This document shows, one piece after another, positions 35,359 through 44,886 of a DNA stretch of 64,000 nt. Where the stretch lies: NCBI GenBank assembly GCA_945865565.1, contig CAMBEK010000003.1, forward strand, positions 62,001 to 126,000. The letters run 5' to 3'. Position numbers and translations under genes: made by a program. The DNA comes from Pseudobacteriovorax antillogorgiicola (GTDB lineage: Bacteria > Bdellovibrionota_B > Oligoflexia > Oligoflexales > RGVZ01). The first letter of the stretch is position 1. Each line of letters begins with the position of its first letter. The notes beneath the pieces were generated by a model. The model was not told where the DNA came from. It was given only the letters and a program-made list of their open reading frames with translations, and did not search any database.

Positions 35359-35895
35359 ATGAATCCATGGCATGACGTTTCGATCGGCGAAGGCACACCC
35401 AATCTAGTTCAAGCGGTGATTGAGGTCCCCAAGGGATCGAAGATCAAGTACGAACTGGACAAGGATTCTGGGATGATCAAAGTGGATCGAATCCTGTTCA
35501 GCAGCGTTCATTATCCTGCCAATTACGGATTCATTCCGCAGACCTATTGCGACGACAAAGATCCCCTCGACATCCTGGTTCTTGGCCAGGAAACCGTCGT
35601 TCCCCTCTGCATCATGTTGGCAAAACCGATTGGCGTGATGCGCATGATCGACCAAGGTGAGGGCGACGACAAAATCATCGCGGTCCATGCGCATGATCCC
35701 GAGTATAACCACTACAATTCCATTAGCGAGCTGCCGCCACACCGGATCAAGGAAATCCGCCGTTTCTTTGAGGACTACAAGACTCTTGAAGGCAAAAAGG
35801 TCGTGGTAGAAGATTTTGCGGACCGCACGGCGGCACTGAAAATCATCGCCGAGTCCATTGCGCTCTACGCGAAAGAATTTCCTTCAGAAACCTGA
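35359..35895 (+). CDS. ppa: Inorganic pyrophosphatase (family I)
   Basis: A 178-residue cytoplasmic enzyme splitting pyrophosphate. It has [40 protein letters not shown] (signature DDKDPLDIL with metal Asp residues) and a C-terminal [12 protein letters not shown] helix. ATG 35359 has AAAGGA eight bases upstream; a longer reading frame starting in the terminator loop is not used. The last 31 bases overlap the end of the convergent purine nucleoside phosphorylase gene. Confidence 0.95.
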   Translation: MNPWHDVSIGEGTPNLVQAVIEVPKGSKIKYELDKDSGMIKVDRILFSSVHYPANYGFIPQTYCDDKDPLDILVLGQETVVPLCIMLAKPIGVMRMIDQGEGDDKIIAVHAHDPEYNHYNSISELPPHRIKEIRRFFEDYKTLEGKKVVVEDFADRTAALKIIAESIALYAKEFPSET

Positions 35896-36721
35896 TGGCT
35901 GGCAGCCAAAGCGGCACTCAAAACGGAATTTATTTTTCCAGCCATCTTCCTGCCGGCATCGAGCACTTCCGCGTGGCTTGTGGCCCCGAAACCGGAGGCG
36001 CCTTGATTGGCGTCAACACCGAGTCCACCTGACATATTGGTCACTAAAGACAGGCCAAAAACTTTCATGCCAAGGGTTCTCGCAGCGATACTTTCCTGAA
36101 CCGTGCTCATACCAACAACGTTTGCACCATGGAGAGCGAGCATCCGGGCCTCCGCAGGAGTCTCATAGCTGGGCCCGACAACACCGGCATAAATTCCCTC
36201 CGGAATTCCGGTCGCAGCAATGACTTGTTTGCGCCAGTCGCGGTCATAGGCATTGGTCATGTCAGTGAACTTTGCCGGCACGCCAGGAGTTGTTGCCTCG
36301 CAATTCTGTCCCGTGAGATTGATCTGATCGCTGATGGCAATCAAACTTCCCGGCGGGTAACGCAAATCAACGCTGCCTGCGGCATTGGTTAAAATCACGG
36401 CCCGGCACCCAAGCTGGTGAGCCAGACGTGTCGCAAAGACCACGTCATTGGCGCTGTAACCTTCGTAAAGATGAACCCGACCCGTGGCGATCAGCACAGA
36501 CTTCTGATTGCGGGTGCCAAAAATCAAATCGTCCCCGTGTCCGGCAACGGCAGGAGAAGGAAAATGGGGAATGGCACTCATTTTGATTCTAACCGGATTT
36601 TCCAGGTCGGGCAGGGCCTCGCGAAATCCGCTGCCCGCCACCAGAAAAACATCCACAGATTCCGCCTTGATGTGCGTGGCCAGAATCTTTGCTGCGAGAT
36701 CGAGTTTTAACTTATCGGACA

Positions 36722-36722
<1 letters not shown>
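35865..36722 (-). CDS. Purine nucleoside phosphorylase, class I trimeric type
   Basis: A 285-residue salvage enzyme that phosphorolyses inosine/guanosine. Features: [12 protein letters not shown], phosphate-site [75 protein letters not shown] and the base-selecting Asn in LVTNMSGG. The start is ATG 36722, sharing one base with the hemB stop (TAATG). Overlaps ppa tail-to-tail by 31 bases. Confidence 0.92.
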
Positions 36723-37798
<1,076 letters not shown>

Positions 37799-37859
37799 TT
37801 CCAAGAAGCCTTGTCCAAATCAACCCTGCAGCCCATTCATCCACGGGATTTCCACAGGC

Positions 37860-38411
37860 ATGAAGGCACCACAAAAATCAACGCAGTCCTCTGATTTTCC
37901 AGTGATTATTGGGATTGACCCCGGATCTCGCGTGGTTGGCTTTGCAATCCTGCGCAGCAAGATCGCACGGCCGCGAATGCCAAGGGACTTTGAAGTAGCC
38001 GACGCCGGCGTGATCAAGACCAACGTTGACCTGTCCATTCCAGAGCGCCTTGGACACATTCACGATGCTGTCCATAGCCTGACCGGAGAACTTTCTCCAA
38101 CCCACTGTGCCATTGAGAAGGCCTTCTACGGGGTGAACGCCTCGTCTGCGCTGAAACTTGGCGAGGCCCGCGGCGCCATTGTATCGGCGGTCAGACGCCA
38201 TGGCCTTTCGGTTTTTGAAATCACCCCTGCTGAAGTCAAGCGAACCATCGCCTGTGCGGGGGCTGCGTCGAAAGAAGACGTCTGTCGCGCCGTCACTGCA
38301 CTACTTGGATTCGACCGCGGCAAATTGCCATTTGATGCCACCGATGCTGTGGCCATCGCCCTCGCGTGCGGCCTTAACTTGAACTATGCCCCGCCGGTAT
38401 CAAAAAGATGA
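37860..38411 (+). CDS. ruvC: Holliday-junction resolvase RuvC
   Basis: A 183-residue endonuclease. The catalytic acidic residues are visible: Asp in IIGIDPGSRVVGFA, Glu in CAIEKAFYGVNASSALKLGEARG (read in two parts) and the Asp pair in DATDAVAIALACGL. About 13 extra residues precede the usual start. ruvA and ruvB are not adjacent. Its stop overlaps the MFS start (ATGA). Confidence 0.94.
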   Translation: MKAPQKSTQSSDFPVIIGIDPGSRVVGFAILRSKIARPRMPRDFEVADAGVIKTNVDLSIPERLGHIHDAVHSLTGELSPTHCAIEKAFYGVNASSALKLGEARGAIVSAVRRHGLSVFEITPAEVKRTIACAGAASKEDVCRAVTALLGFDRGKLPFDATDAVAIALACGLNLNYAPPVSKR

Positions 38412-39679
38412 TCCAGCGACGCAGGGCCCTCCTCACGTCAGCCTTTCTTCTGATGCTCGCCGCGGCGTTTATCGACAACCTTCGCGGTAGTCTTATTCCG
38501 TTGCTTCACGATCACCTCGAACTTGACTTCGCCCTTGCTGGTGCAATGCTGCTCACAGTGGCAGGGATCTCCGGCGGCCTTTTCAACTCGCAGCTCCTAA
38601 ACATTGAACGATGGGCTGGCATTCGTGGCCTGATTATTTTTTCAGTCGGCTTGACGGTAATCATGGCCATCCTGGCGACTCAAGTTAGCGGGCCATTAAG
38701 CCTTGGTATGATGGCCATATTCCTGGGCGGCGCCATCACTTCTATGGGAACCATTTCCAACCTTCTGCTGCTCATGGCCAGCGAAGGAAAAATCCCATCG
38801 TCCGACGAAGCCAGCCGCACCAACCCTCTGAATAGTTTGGACGTCAGGTCTGCCCGTCGAGCTAAAATGATGGCCGGGTTGCACTTGATGTACGGCCTCG
38901 GATCTTTGGTGGCCCCTGCCGTTGCGACCATCTCCGTCGGCCGAGGCTGGCCTTGGCCATCGATGTTCATACTCCCTCTGGCGATGCTCGTGCCCGTCAT
39001 GATCATGACTTTGCCAATGGATGAAAAACATTCGGGCACCTCGCCGGGAATGAAACCCCCGGGACTTCCACCAGAGAAAAAAACGCATGGAATTTGGCAC
39101 AATGTTTCGAGCGGTGAATGGTTTGTCGTGGCTATATTTCTTGCCTATGTGACAGGCGAGGTTCTCACTTCGATGTGGATGCCGGCATTTCTGATCGCGC
39201 ATTTCGGTCTCAGCTATGAAAATGCGAACCAGAAGGCGGCGGGATTTTTCATGGTTTTTTCTTTGGCCAGGCTTGGCGTTTTGATTCTGATGCGGGATAA
39301 ATTCCATAAACCATTTATCTACGTTCCCCTTTTTGCTGCTGCCACTGCCATGATCGCAGCAACCGTAATTTCACAACCGGGACATGCCGACTCTGCATTA
39401 GTCTTTTTGTTTCCTGCAGCAGGGATGATCGGTCCATTTTTCCCGATGATGTTGGCCCGGGTTTGCACCATTTATAACAAATCATGGCAACGCCTGACGG
39501 TGATCATCCTGACCACCATGCAAGTCGCCCTGGCCCTGTCGCATTTGATTTTAGGGGCCGTGTTTGATCATCTCGGAGCGCAACGGGCGTACCTGATTCC
39601 ACCGTTGTTGCTTTTGATTGCCGGGGTTGGAGCTTGGGCTTTTTTAAGAAAGGATTCTTTCTTGGACCCGTCATCCTGA
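38408..39679 (+). CDS. MFS-type transporter with repeat-derived C-terminus
   Basis: A 423-residue membrane protein with about 12 hydrophobic segments and an early FIDNLRGSLIPLL loop, resembling major-facilitator transporters; the substrate is unknown. A long cytoplasmic loop lies at about 205-235 (HSGTSPGMKPPGLPPEKKTH). The final ten residues (RKDSFLDPSS) and the stop codon are read from the hairpin repeat that begins at 39656. Coupled to ruvC by ATGA. Confidence 0.8.
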   Translation: MIQRRRALLTSAFLLMLAAAFIDNLRGSLIPLLHDHLELDFALAGAMLLTVAGISGGLFNSQLLNIERWAGIRGLIIFSVGLTVIMAILATQVSGPLSLGMMAIFLGGAITSMGTISNLLLLMASEGKIPSSDEASRTNPLNSLDVRSARRAKMMAGLHLMYGLGSLVAPAVATISVGRGWPWPSMFILPLAMLVPVMIMTLPMDEKHSGTSPGMKPPGLPPEKKTHGIWHNVSSGEWFVVAIFLAYVTGEVLTSMWMPAFLIAHFGLSYENANQKAAGFFMVFSLARLGVLILMRDKFHKPFIYVPLFAAATAMIAATVISQPGHADSALVFLFPAAGMIGPFFPMMLARVCTIYNKSWQRLTVIILTTMQVALALSHLILGAVFDHLGAQRAYLIPPLLLLIAGVGAWAFLRKDSFLDPSS

Positions 39680-39835
39680 GCCTGAGTGCAACGAAGGGGA
39701 AGGATCCTTTCTTACACGTTGAGGAAAAGATTCTTCGGCCTACGGCCTCAGAATGACGAATTAAGAAAGGATCCTTCGCTAACGCTCAGGATGACGGAGC
39801 GCACTCAGGATGACGGACAGCGCTCAGGATGAGGG
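39656..39835. repeat. Hairpin-repeat block 2 between convergent genes
   Basis: The stretch between the MFS gene and the HAD gene is made of the same type A and type B units as block 1: forward CGTCATCCTGAG arms, a B unit (AAGATTCTTCGGCC...GGCCTCAGAATGACG, 39727-39759), an A unit in reverse (AAGGATCCTTCGCT...GCTCAGGATGACG) and three trailing single arms CTCAGGATGACG or CTCAGGATGAG. Both flanking genes take their last residues and stop codon from it. Confidence 0.85.
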
Positions 39836-40828
39836 GACTGCGAAATCGCGTTTCTTGCGTCCAACGCCCTGACATACGAGGCGCGTCTCGTCGCGTTGAA
39901 AGGCAACATCTGACTCGCTGAAAAGTTCGCGCCCCTTCGCCCGCAAATCTTTTGCGGCTCCGCCCAAGTACCGATCGAGAGCATGACGCGTCGAAAAAAT
40001 ATATTCGCAGTGAACTACCAGTGGATTAATCTGGAATGCGCGAAACTCCGAGCAGCCGGTAATTTTCAGCAGGTCTGCACCATGTTCGTAGCGCATCCAA
40101 TGTAAAAAATTACGAACGATATTTTCGTCGGCACAAGTGGCCATGACGCGGTACCGCCATGGGCCATCCTTCGCCTGCTGCATCCTGGAAACGAGATCAA
40201 ACAAGTCTGACACCACCAAATCAGGTGACGTTATTTCAGCCTCGCGGGCGGATCCGCCTCCGGGTCGCGGAATGAAACAGGTTTGGATTCCCCTCTGCTG
40301 GCATGGCTCGAGGTCAAAAAAAGTGAACGCACTAACATGCAGCCACTGCGATTTTTCCAGGCCAAGATTTTTTTGGACATGATGCAGTGCAAAATCCCAA
40401 GCCGTGCTGTGGGGCTTCCACGACTTCATTTGATCCACCGTCAGGCAAAGGTCCCAAGGAAAGTTCAGGGTTCGCTGAACATCGTGCTGATGGACCATGT
40501 CCGAGTTGGAGATACACCCGACCTGGGCCAGAAGCCGCAAATCAAGCAAAGCCCGCACATCAGGAAAGGCAGGAGCGGCGCCAAATTCTGCAGAAAAACG
40601 GTCTAATTCGGCTGCATTGATCGCAGGATTTATTTCGAAGCCCACCGCCTTCAAGTGCGAGGCATAAGAGAGCGAGGCCGATCCGCCTTGATTTTGATGA
40701 GCCTCCGAAATCCGGGAAAATTGCAGAAACTTCCCCGGAAAAAAAGACTCCACGGGGGCGCGCCAATCCAGCAGCGTCCCAAAGACGTCAAATGTAATGA
40801 GCCGGATGCCGGACAGGGAAATGGTCAT
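39824..40828 (-). CDS. HAD phosphatase/dehalogenase fused to a DUF4286 domain
   Basis: A 334-residue cytoplasmic protein. Residues 1-205 form a HAD hydrolase: nucleophile Asp14 in ITFDVFGTLLDW, CISNSDMV (motif II Ser) and KPHSTAWDFAL (motif III Lys). Residues about 215-325 resemble DUF4286 (MATCADENIVRNFLHWMRYE then EHGADLLKITGCSEFRA and a YLGGAAKDLRAKGRELF helix). I know DUF4286 as a stand-alone domain; this fusion is unusual. The C-terminus VPSS and the stop come from the hairpin repeat. ATG 40828 lies 13 bases after the prlC-type gene stop; the longer frame is not used. Confidence 0.72.
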   Translation of the reverse strand: MTISLSGIRLITFDVFGTLLDWRAPVESFFPGKFLQFSRISEAHQNQGGSASLSYASHLKAVGFEINPAINAAELDRFSAEFGAAPAFPDVRALLDLRLLAQVGCISNSDMVHQHDVQRTLNFPWDLCLTVDQMKSWKPHSTAWDFALHHVQKNLGLEKSQWLHVSAFTFFDLEPCQQRGIQTCFIPRPGGGSAREAEITSPDLVVSDLFDLVSRMQQAKDGPWRYRVMATCADENIVRNFLHWMRYEHGADLLKITGCSEFRAFQINPLVVHCEYIFSTRHALDRYLGGAAKDLRAKGRELFSESDVAFQRDETRLVCQGVGRKKRDFAVPSS

Positions 40829-40841
40829 ACGAATATCACGC

Positions 40842-43022
40842 TCACAACCAACCCTCGTGTCGCAGCAGTGCTTCAGGTTCAGGTTTTCTGCCGCGGAACT
40901 CAACGAACAGTTCCATGGGATGACGGCTGCCACCCTGCGCCAAGATCACCTTGCGGAACTTCTGTCCTACGGCAGCCAGACTGACTTCGTTGTCCAGGCC
41001 AGCCTCTTCAAAGGCAGAGAAGGCATCGGCACTGAGGACCTCGGCCCACTTATAACTGTAATACCCGGCCGAATATCCTCCGGCAAAAATATGGCTGAAC
41101 GAGCACAGGAACTTGTTTTCCGGGTGAGGCGGCATGACACCCGCACGTGTCATATGGCGGTTTTGAACTTCAAACGGGCTCGCCTTGCCGGCCGGATCGA
41201 ACTCCTCGTGCAGTTCCAAATCCGTCAAAGCAAATTGCAACTGACGAATGGCCATGGAACCTGAACGGTATGTGCGCGATGCCAGAAGTTTTTGAATGTA
41301 GTGGTCAGGCAAAATGGCCCCGGTTTGATAATGGCGGGCCAGCCCCTTCAAGGTCGGAACATGAAACAACCAGTTCTCCATGAACTGGCTCGGCAGTTCC
41401 ACGGCGTCCCACTCAACATTGTTGATGCCAGCCGCCTCGATATAAGGGACCTCTGTCAGCATGTGATGGATTCCATGGCCAAACTCATGGAACAAGGTTC
41501 GCACCTGATCAAAGGTCATCAAACTGGGGGTTTCGCCGACTGGTGGCGTGCCGTTGCAAACGAGATGTGCCACGGGAATTTGAAGGCCGCTTGTGGACTG
41601 CCATCGATCAAGGCAACCAGCCATCCAGGCGCCGCCCTTCTTATTCTGCGGACGCGAATAGGGATCGAGAAAAAATGACGCAATGTGCTTGCCGGAGTCA
41701 TCGTGGATTTTGAAAAAACGAACGTCTTGATGCCAAACAGGCGCCTCTCCGTCGGCGCGCCGAACCTCGACCCGAAAGGCCTTCTTCACCAGGCTAAACA
41801 GCCCGTCGAGCGCGCGCTCCAACGGGAAATACGGACGAAGTTCCTCTTCGGAATACTGAAATTTGGCCTCTTTTACCCGCTCCGCCCAAAAGGCGACGTC
41901 CCAATGGGCAAGATCCGCCGTGGCTTTGCCGTCTGGGCGTTGGCCATCAAGATCCGGATGCGCCGTCCTGAATGCCTTTAATTCGTCTAGGTCACGGCGG
42001 GCGGCAGGCAGTGCGGCTGCCAATATTTTTTCAAGCAGGGCCCGGACATCTTCCACCGAGGCAGCCATCTTGGTGGAGAGGCTGAGCGCAGCAAAAGTCT
42101 TGAAGCCGAGAAGTTTCGCCTTTTCCTGACGCAGGCGTAAAAAAGACGAGATTAAAGGGGTGTTATCACGTTCGCCAGATGACGCCCTTTTTATGTTCGC
42201 CAGATAAAGTTTCTCCCGCAAATCGGGGCGCTTGCTGAATTCCATGAAGGGAATGAAACTGGGACCATCAAGGGTAAACGCCCACGGTCCATGGGTGGGG
42301 TCTACTTGAGAGGTTGATTCGGTCTTGTTTCGCCTTGCCCATTCGTGAGCTGCAAGTTCAAGTAAATGATCTGGCAGGCCGTCCACTTCGGCTTTACTGG
42401 AAAGATTCAATGCAAACTCTTTGGTGGCATCGAGGAGTTGATTGGAAAATTTCGTGGCGAGTTGCGACAATTCCCGTTCGATTTCATTGAACCGATCACG
42501 GGCCGCACCGGCAAGGGCAACACCGGTGTGTTCCGCGGCCAAAAGCCTTTTCTCAATGATTCTCTGCTGGGCCTTGTCAAGCTTGGCCCATGCACCAACA
42601 TCCGACTGCCAGGATTTAAGCCCGCGATAAACAGCCTCGTTTTGGCCGAGCTTCAAATCCAGATCCACCATCAGTGGCAGGGCTTCATCGTATGCCTTGC
42701 GCAGTTCAGGCGAGTTGAGCACGCCGAACAAGTGGGTAACCGGTGACCATGTGGCATTGATCGTCGCGGCAACACCCTCAAGCGGACCCATGATCGCGGG
42801 CCATGATTTCTCTGATTTCTCTGATCTCTCTTTGCCGGCCGCCAACACAGACTCGACGCTGGCCATTTTTTCTTCGATTTGATGCACGAGCCATTTGACG
42901 GCTGGGACAACGTGTTCAGGGGTTATGAGCGGGTAGGCTGGCAACTGGCCAGGCCCACTTGCGGCTGCCTCTATCAAAGAATTAACGGGGTTGCTGGAAA
43001 TCGAGTGACCTGAGTTGTCCAT
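40842..43022 (-). CDS. prlC: M3-family oligopeptidase (oligopeptidase A-like)
   Basis: A 726-residue cytoplasmic zinc metallopeptidase that degrades short peptides. The zinc motif is HEFGH in TLFHEFGHGIHHMLTEVPY with the downstream Glu (VEWDAVELPSQFMENW). Other family marks are LARHYQTGAILPDHYIQKLL and GGYSAGYYSYKWAEVLSADAF cut in two: AGGYSAGYYSYKWAEVL then SADAFSAFEE. Length fits OpdA/Dcp. GCGGAGG precedes the ATG at 43022. First gene of a two-gene operon with the HAD-DUF4286 gene; divergent from the acyl-CoA dehydrogenase. Confidence 0.92.
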   Translation of the reverse strand: MDNSGHSISSNPVNSLIEAAASGPGQLPAYPLITPEHVVPAVKWLVHQIEEKMASVESVLAAGKERSEKSEKSWPAIMGPLEGVAATINATWSPVTHLFGVLNSPELRKAYDEALPLMVDLDLKLGQNEAVYRGLKSWQSDVGAWAKLDKAQQRIIEKRLLAAEHTGVALAGAARDRFNEIERELSQLATKFSNQLLDATKEFALNLSSKAEVDGLPDHLLELAAHEWARRNKTESTSQVDPTHGPWAFTLDGPSFIPFMEFSKRPDLREKLYLANIKRASSGERDNTPLISSFLRLRQEKAKLLGFKTFAALSLSTKMAASVEDVRALLEKILAAALPAARRDLDELKAFRTAHPDLDGQRPDGKATADLAHWDVAFWAERVKEAKFQYSEEELRPYFPLERALDGLFSLVKKAFRVEVRRADGEAPVWHQDVRFFKIHDDSGKHIASFFLDPYSRPQNKKGGAWMAGCLDRWQSTSGLQIPVAHLVCNGTPPVGETPSLMTFDQVRTLFHEFGHGIHHMLTEVPYIEAAGINNVEWDAVELPSQFMENWLFHVPTLKGLARHYQTGAILPDHYIQKLLASRTYRSGSMAIRQLQFALTDLELHEEFDPAGKASPFEVQNRHMTRAGVMPPHPENKFLCSFSHIFAGGYSAGYYSYKWAEVLSADAFSAFEEAGLDNEVSLAAVGQKFRKVILAQGGSRHPMELFVEFRGRKPEPEALLRHEGWL

Positions 43023-43136
43023 GATGGCCTCCGCTGTGCATAATTCTGCCCAATATTCAGGCAGTTGCTCCCACCATTATGCCAAACGACGGGATACCCG
43101 ATAAGATAAGTGAATATGAACGGAGGCACTAGACCC

Positions 43137-44885
43137 ATGAGCAAAATCGACAAAAAAACAGCCAGCTTTATGCGCTCACTTTGTATGGGAAAGATCGAAG
43201 AGGACGTTATCGTTCCTTTTCCGGTCATGAAAAAAGAAGAGGCTGAGTCACTGCGGACAATATTTGACTCTCTTAGTGGATGGCTAAAGGGCAAGGAAAA
43301 GGATTTCCGCGAGTGGGACGTTAAGGGCGAAATGCCCCAGACCTTCATAAACGAGATGAAAGAATTCGGTCTGTTCAGCCTGATCGTCCCTGAGGAATTC
43401 GGCGGACTAGGCCTCTCTGCAACAGGCTACTCAAGGGCCTTGCAGCAGCTCTCGACGTATGACGGATCCCTTGCAATCACGGCCGGAGCTCACAGTTCGA
43501 TCGGACTCAAGGGCCTGCTGCTCTCTGGAAACGACGCGCAAAAAACAAAATACCTGCCAAAACTTGCCAGCGGCGAAATGATTGCGGCCTTTTGCCTGAC
43601 CGAGCCCGGAGCTGGATCTGATGCAGCAGCGATCCGTACCAAAGCCGAGCGCAAGGGCGACAAGTGGGTCATCAATGGCGAGAAACTTTGGATCACAAAT
43701 GGGGGTATCGCCGATTTCTTCACAGTGTTTGCTGCCACGGATACGTCCGAGGGCAAGATTACAGCGTTTATTGTCACCAAGGACATGAAAGGCGTTCGCT
43801 CCAGCCCCCACGAAGACAAGATGGGCCTGCGCGCAAGCAGCACCACGAGCATCTACTTTGAAAATGTGGAAGTCCCTGACGAAAACGTCCTGGGTGAAGT
43901 TGGCAAGGGCTTCAAGGTCGCCATGAAAATCTTGAACAACGGTCGTACGGGCCTCGGTGGCGGATGCGTCGGCGGAATCAAAAAGGCCATCGCCTTGTCG
44001 ACCAAGCAAGCCAAGCAACGCAAGCAGTTTGGACGCGCGATCTCTGAGTTTGGTCTGATTAAACAAAAAATCGGTACCATGGTAGTCGACTGCTATGCCG
44101 CCGAATCCGTCGTGTCGCTCGTGGCCGGAATTATCGACGACGGCTACGAAGACTACGGCGTCGAAGCCGCCATCAGCAAGGTGTTCGCAACGGAAGCCCT
44201 CTGGAGGTCTCTCGACGAGGCGCTGCAGATCGCCGGCGGCAACGGCTACATGCGGGAATTCCCCTACGAGCGAGCCATGCGTGATGCCCGGATCAACCGA
44301 ATTTTTGAGGGCACCAACGACATCCTGCGCCTATTCATTGCCTTGACCGCGATGAACGATGTGGGACGCCAACTTAAAGATGTCGCAAGCTCTCTAGGCA
44401 ACGCCATGAGCGATCCGATCAAAGGCTTCGGCGTGATTTCAGAATACGCCAGCAAGCGTATCACCACGGCAACAGGAATCGGTCACGACAAATTTGGCAA
44501 GATCCACCCTTCACTTAAAAGTCATACCGAAGCCTACGAAACGATGACGGCAAATTTGACGGCCGCAGCCGACCGGATTTTGCGCAAACACGGCAAAAAT
44601 ATCATTGAAAAGCAATTTGCGACCCGTCGTCTGGCCGACATCATGATCGACATGTTTGTCTTGGCTTGCGTGATCAGCCGCGTGAGCTCTGCTGTGTCAG
44701 AAAAGGGCGAGAAAGGCTCTGCCCGCGAACGTGAAATTTTGGACGCTTTTGGCTGGCAGGTGAAACGCCGGGTGGCCGATAATTTCAGTAAAATCGACGA
44801 CAACGACGACGAAGCCATAAAATCCCTTGCCGATCATGCCTTAGAAATGGAAGGTTTCGGCTGGGACAACCTCCCAAAATCATAA
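43137..44885 (+). CDS. Acyl-CoA dehydrogenase, VLCAD/ACAD9-type
   Basis: A 582-residue FAD enzyme, longer than the usual 380-residue dehydrogenases because of a C-terminal helical extension, as in VLCAD. Motifs: FCLTEPGAGSDAAAIRTKAE, KLWITNGGIADFFTVFA, FENVEVPDENVLGEVGKGF, ALQIAGGNGYMREFPYERAM and the catalytic Glu in RIFEGTNDILRLFIAL. It oxidises acyl-CoA in beta-oxidation. The start is ATG 43137 with CGGAGG ten bases upstream; an earlier ATG at 43110 lies before that site. Confidence 0.92.
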   Translation: MSKIDKKTASFMRSLCMGKIEEDVIVPFPVMKKEEAESLRTIFDSLSGWLKGKEKDFREWDVKGEMPQTFINEMKEFGLFSLIVPEEFGGLGLSATGYSRALQQLSTYDGSLAITAGAHSSIGLKGLLLSGNDAQKTKYLPKLASGEMIAAFCLTEPGAGSDAAAIRTKAERKGDKWVINGEKLWITNGGIADFFTVFAATDTSEGKITAFIVTKDMKGVRSSPHEDKMGLRASSTTSIYFENVEVPDENVLGEVGKGFKVAMKILNNGRTGLGGGCVGGIKKAIALSTKQAKQRKQFGRAISEFGLIKQKIGTMVVDCYAAESVVSLVAGIIDDGYEDYGVEAAISKVFATEALWRSLDEALQIAGGNGYMREFPYERAMRDARINRIFEGTNDILRLFIALTAMNDVGRQLKDVASSLGNAMSDPIKGFGVISEYASKRITTATGIGHDKFGKIHPSLKSHTEAYETMTANLTAAADRILRKHGKNIIEKQFATRRLADIMIDMFVLACVISRVSSAVSEKGEKGSAREREILDAFGWQVKRRVADNFSKIDDNDDEAIKSLADHALEMEGFGWDNLPKS

Positions 44886-44886
44886 G

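Noticed and set aside
43046-43064. CTGCC...GGCAG dyad upstream of the acyl-CoA dehydrogenase
   Set aside because: Only five base pairs per arm in a region with no other support; may be chance.
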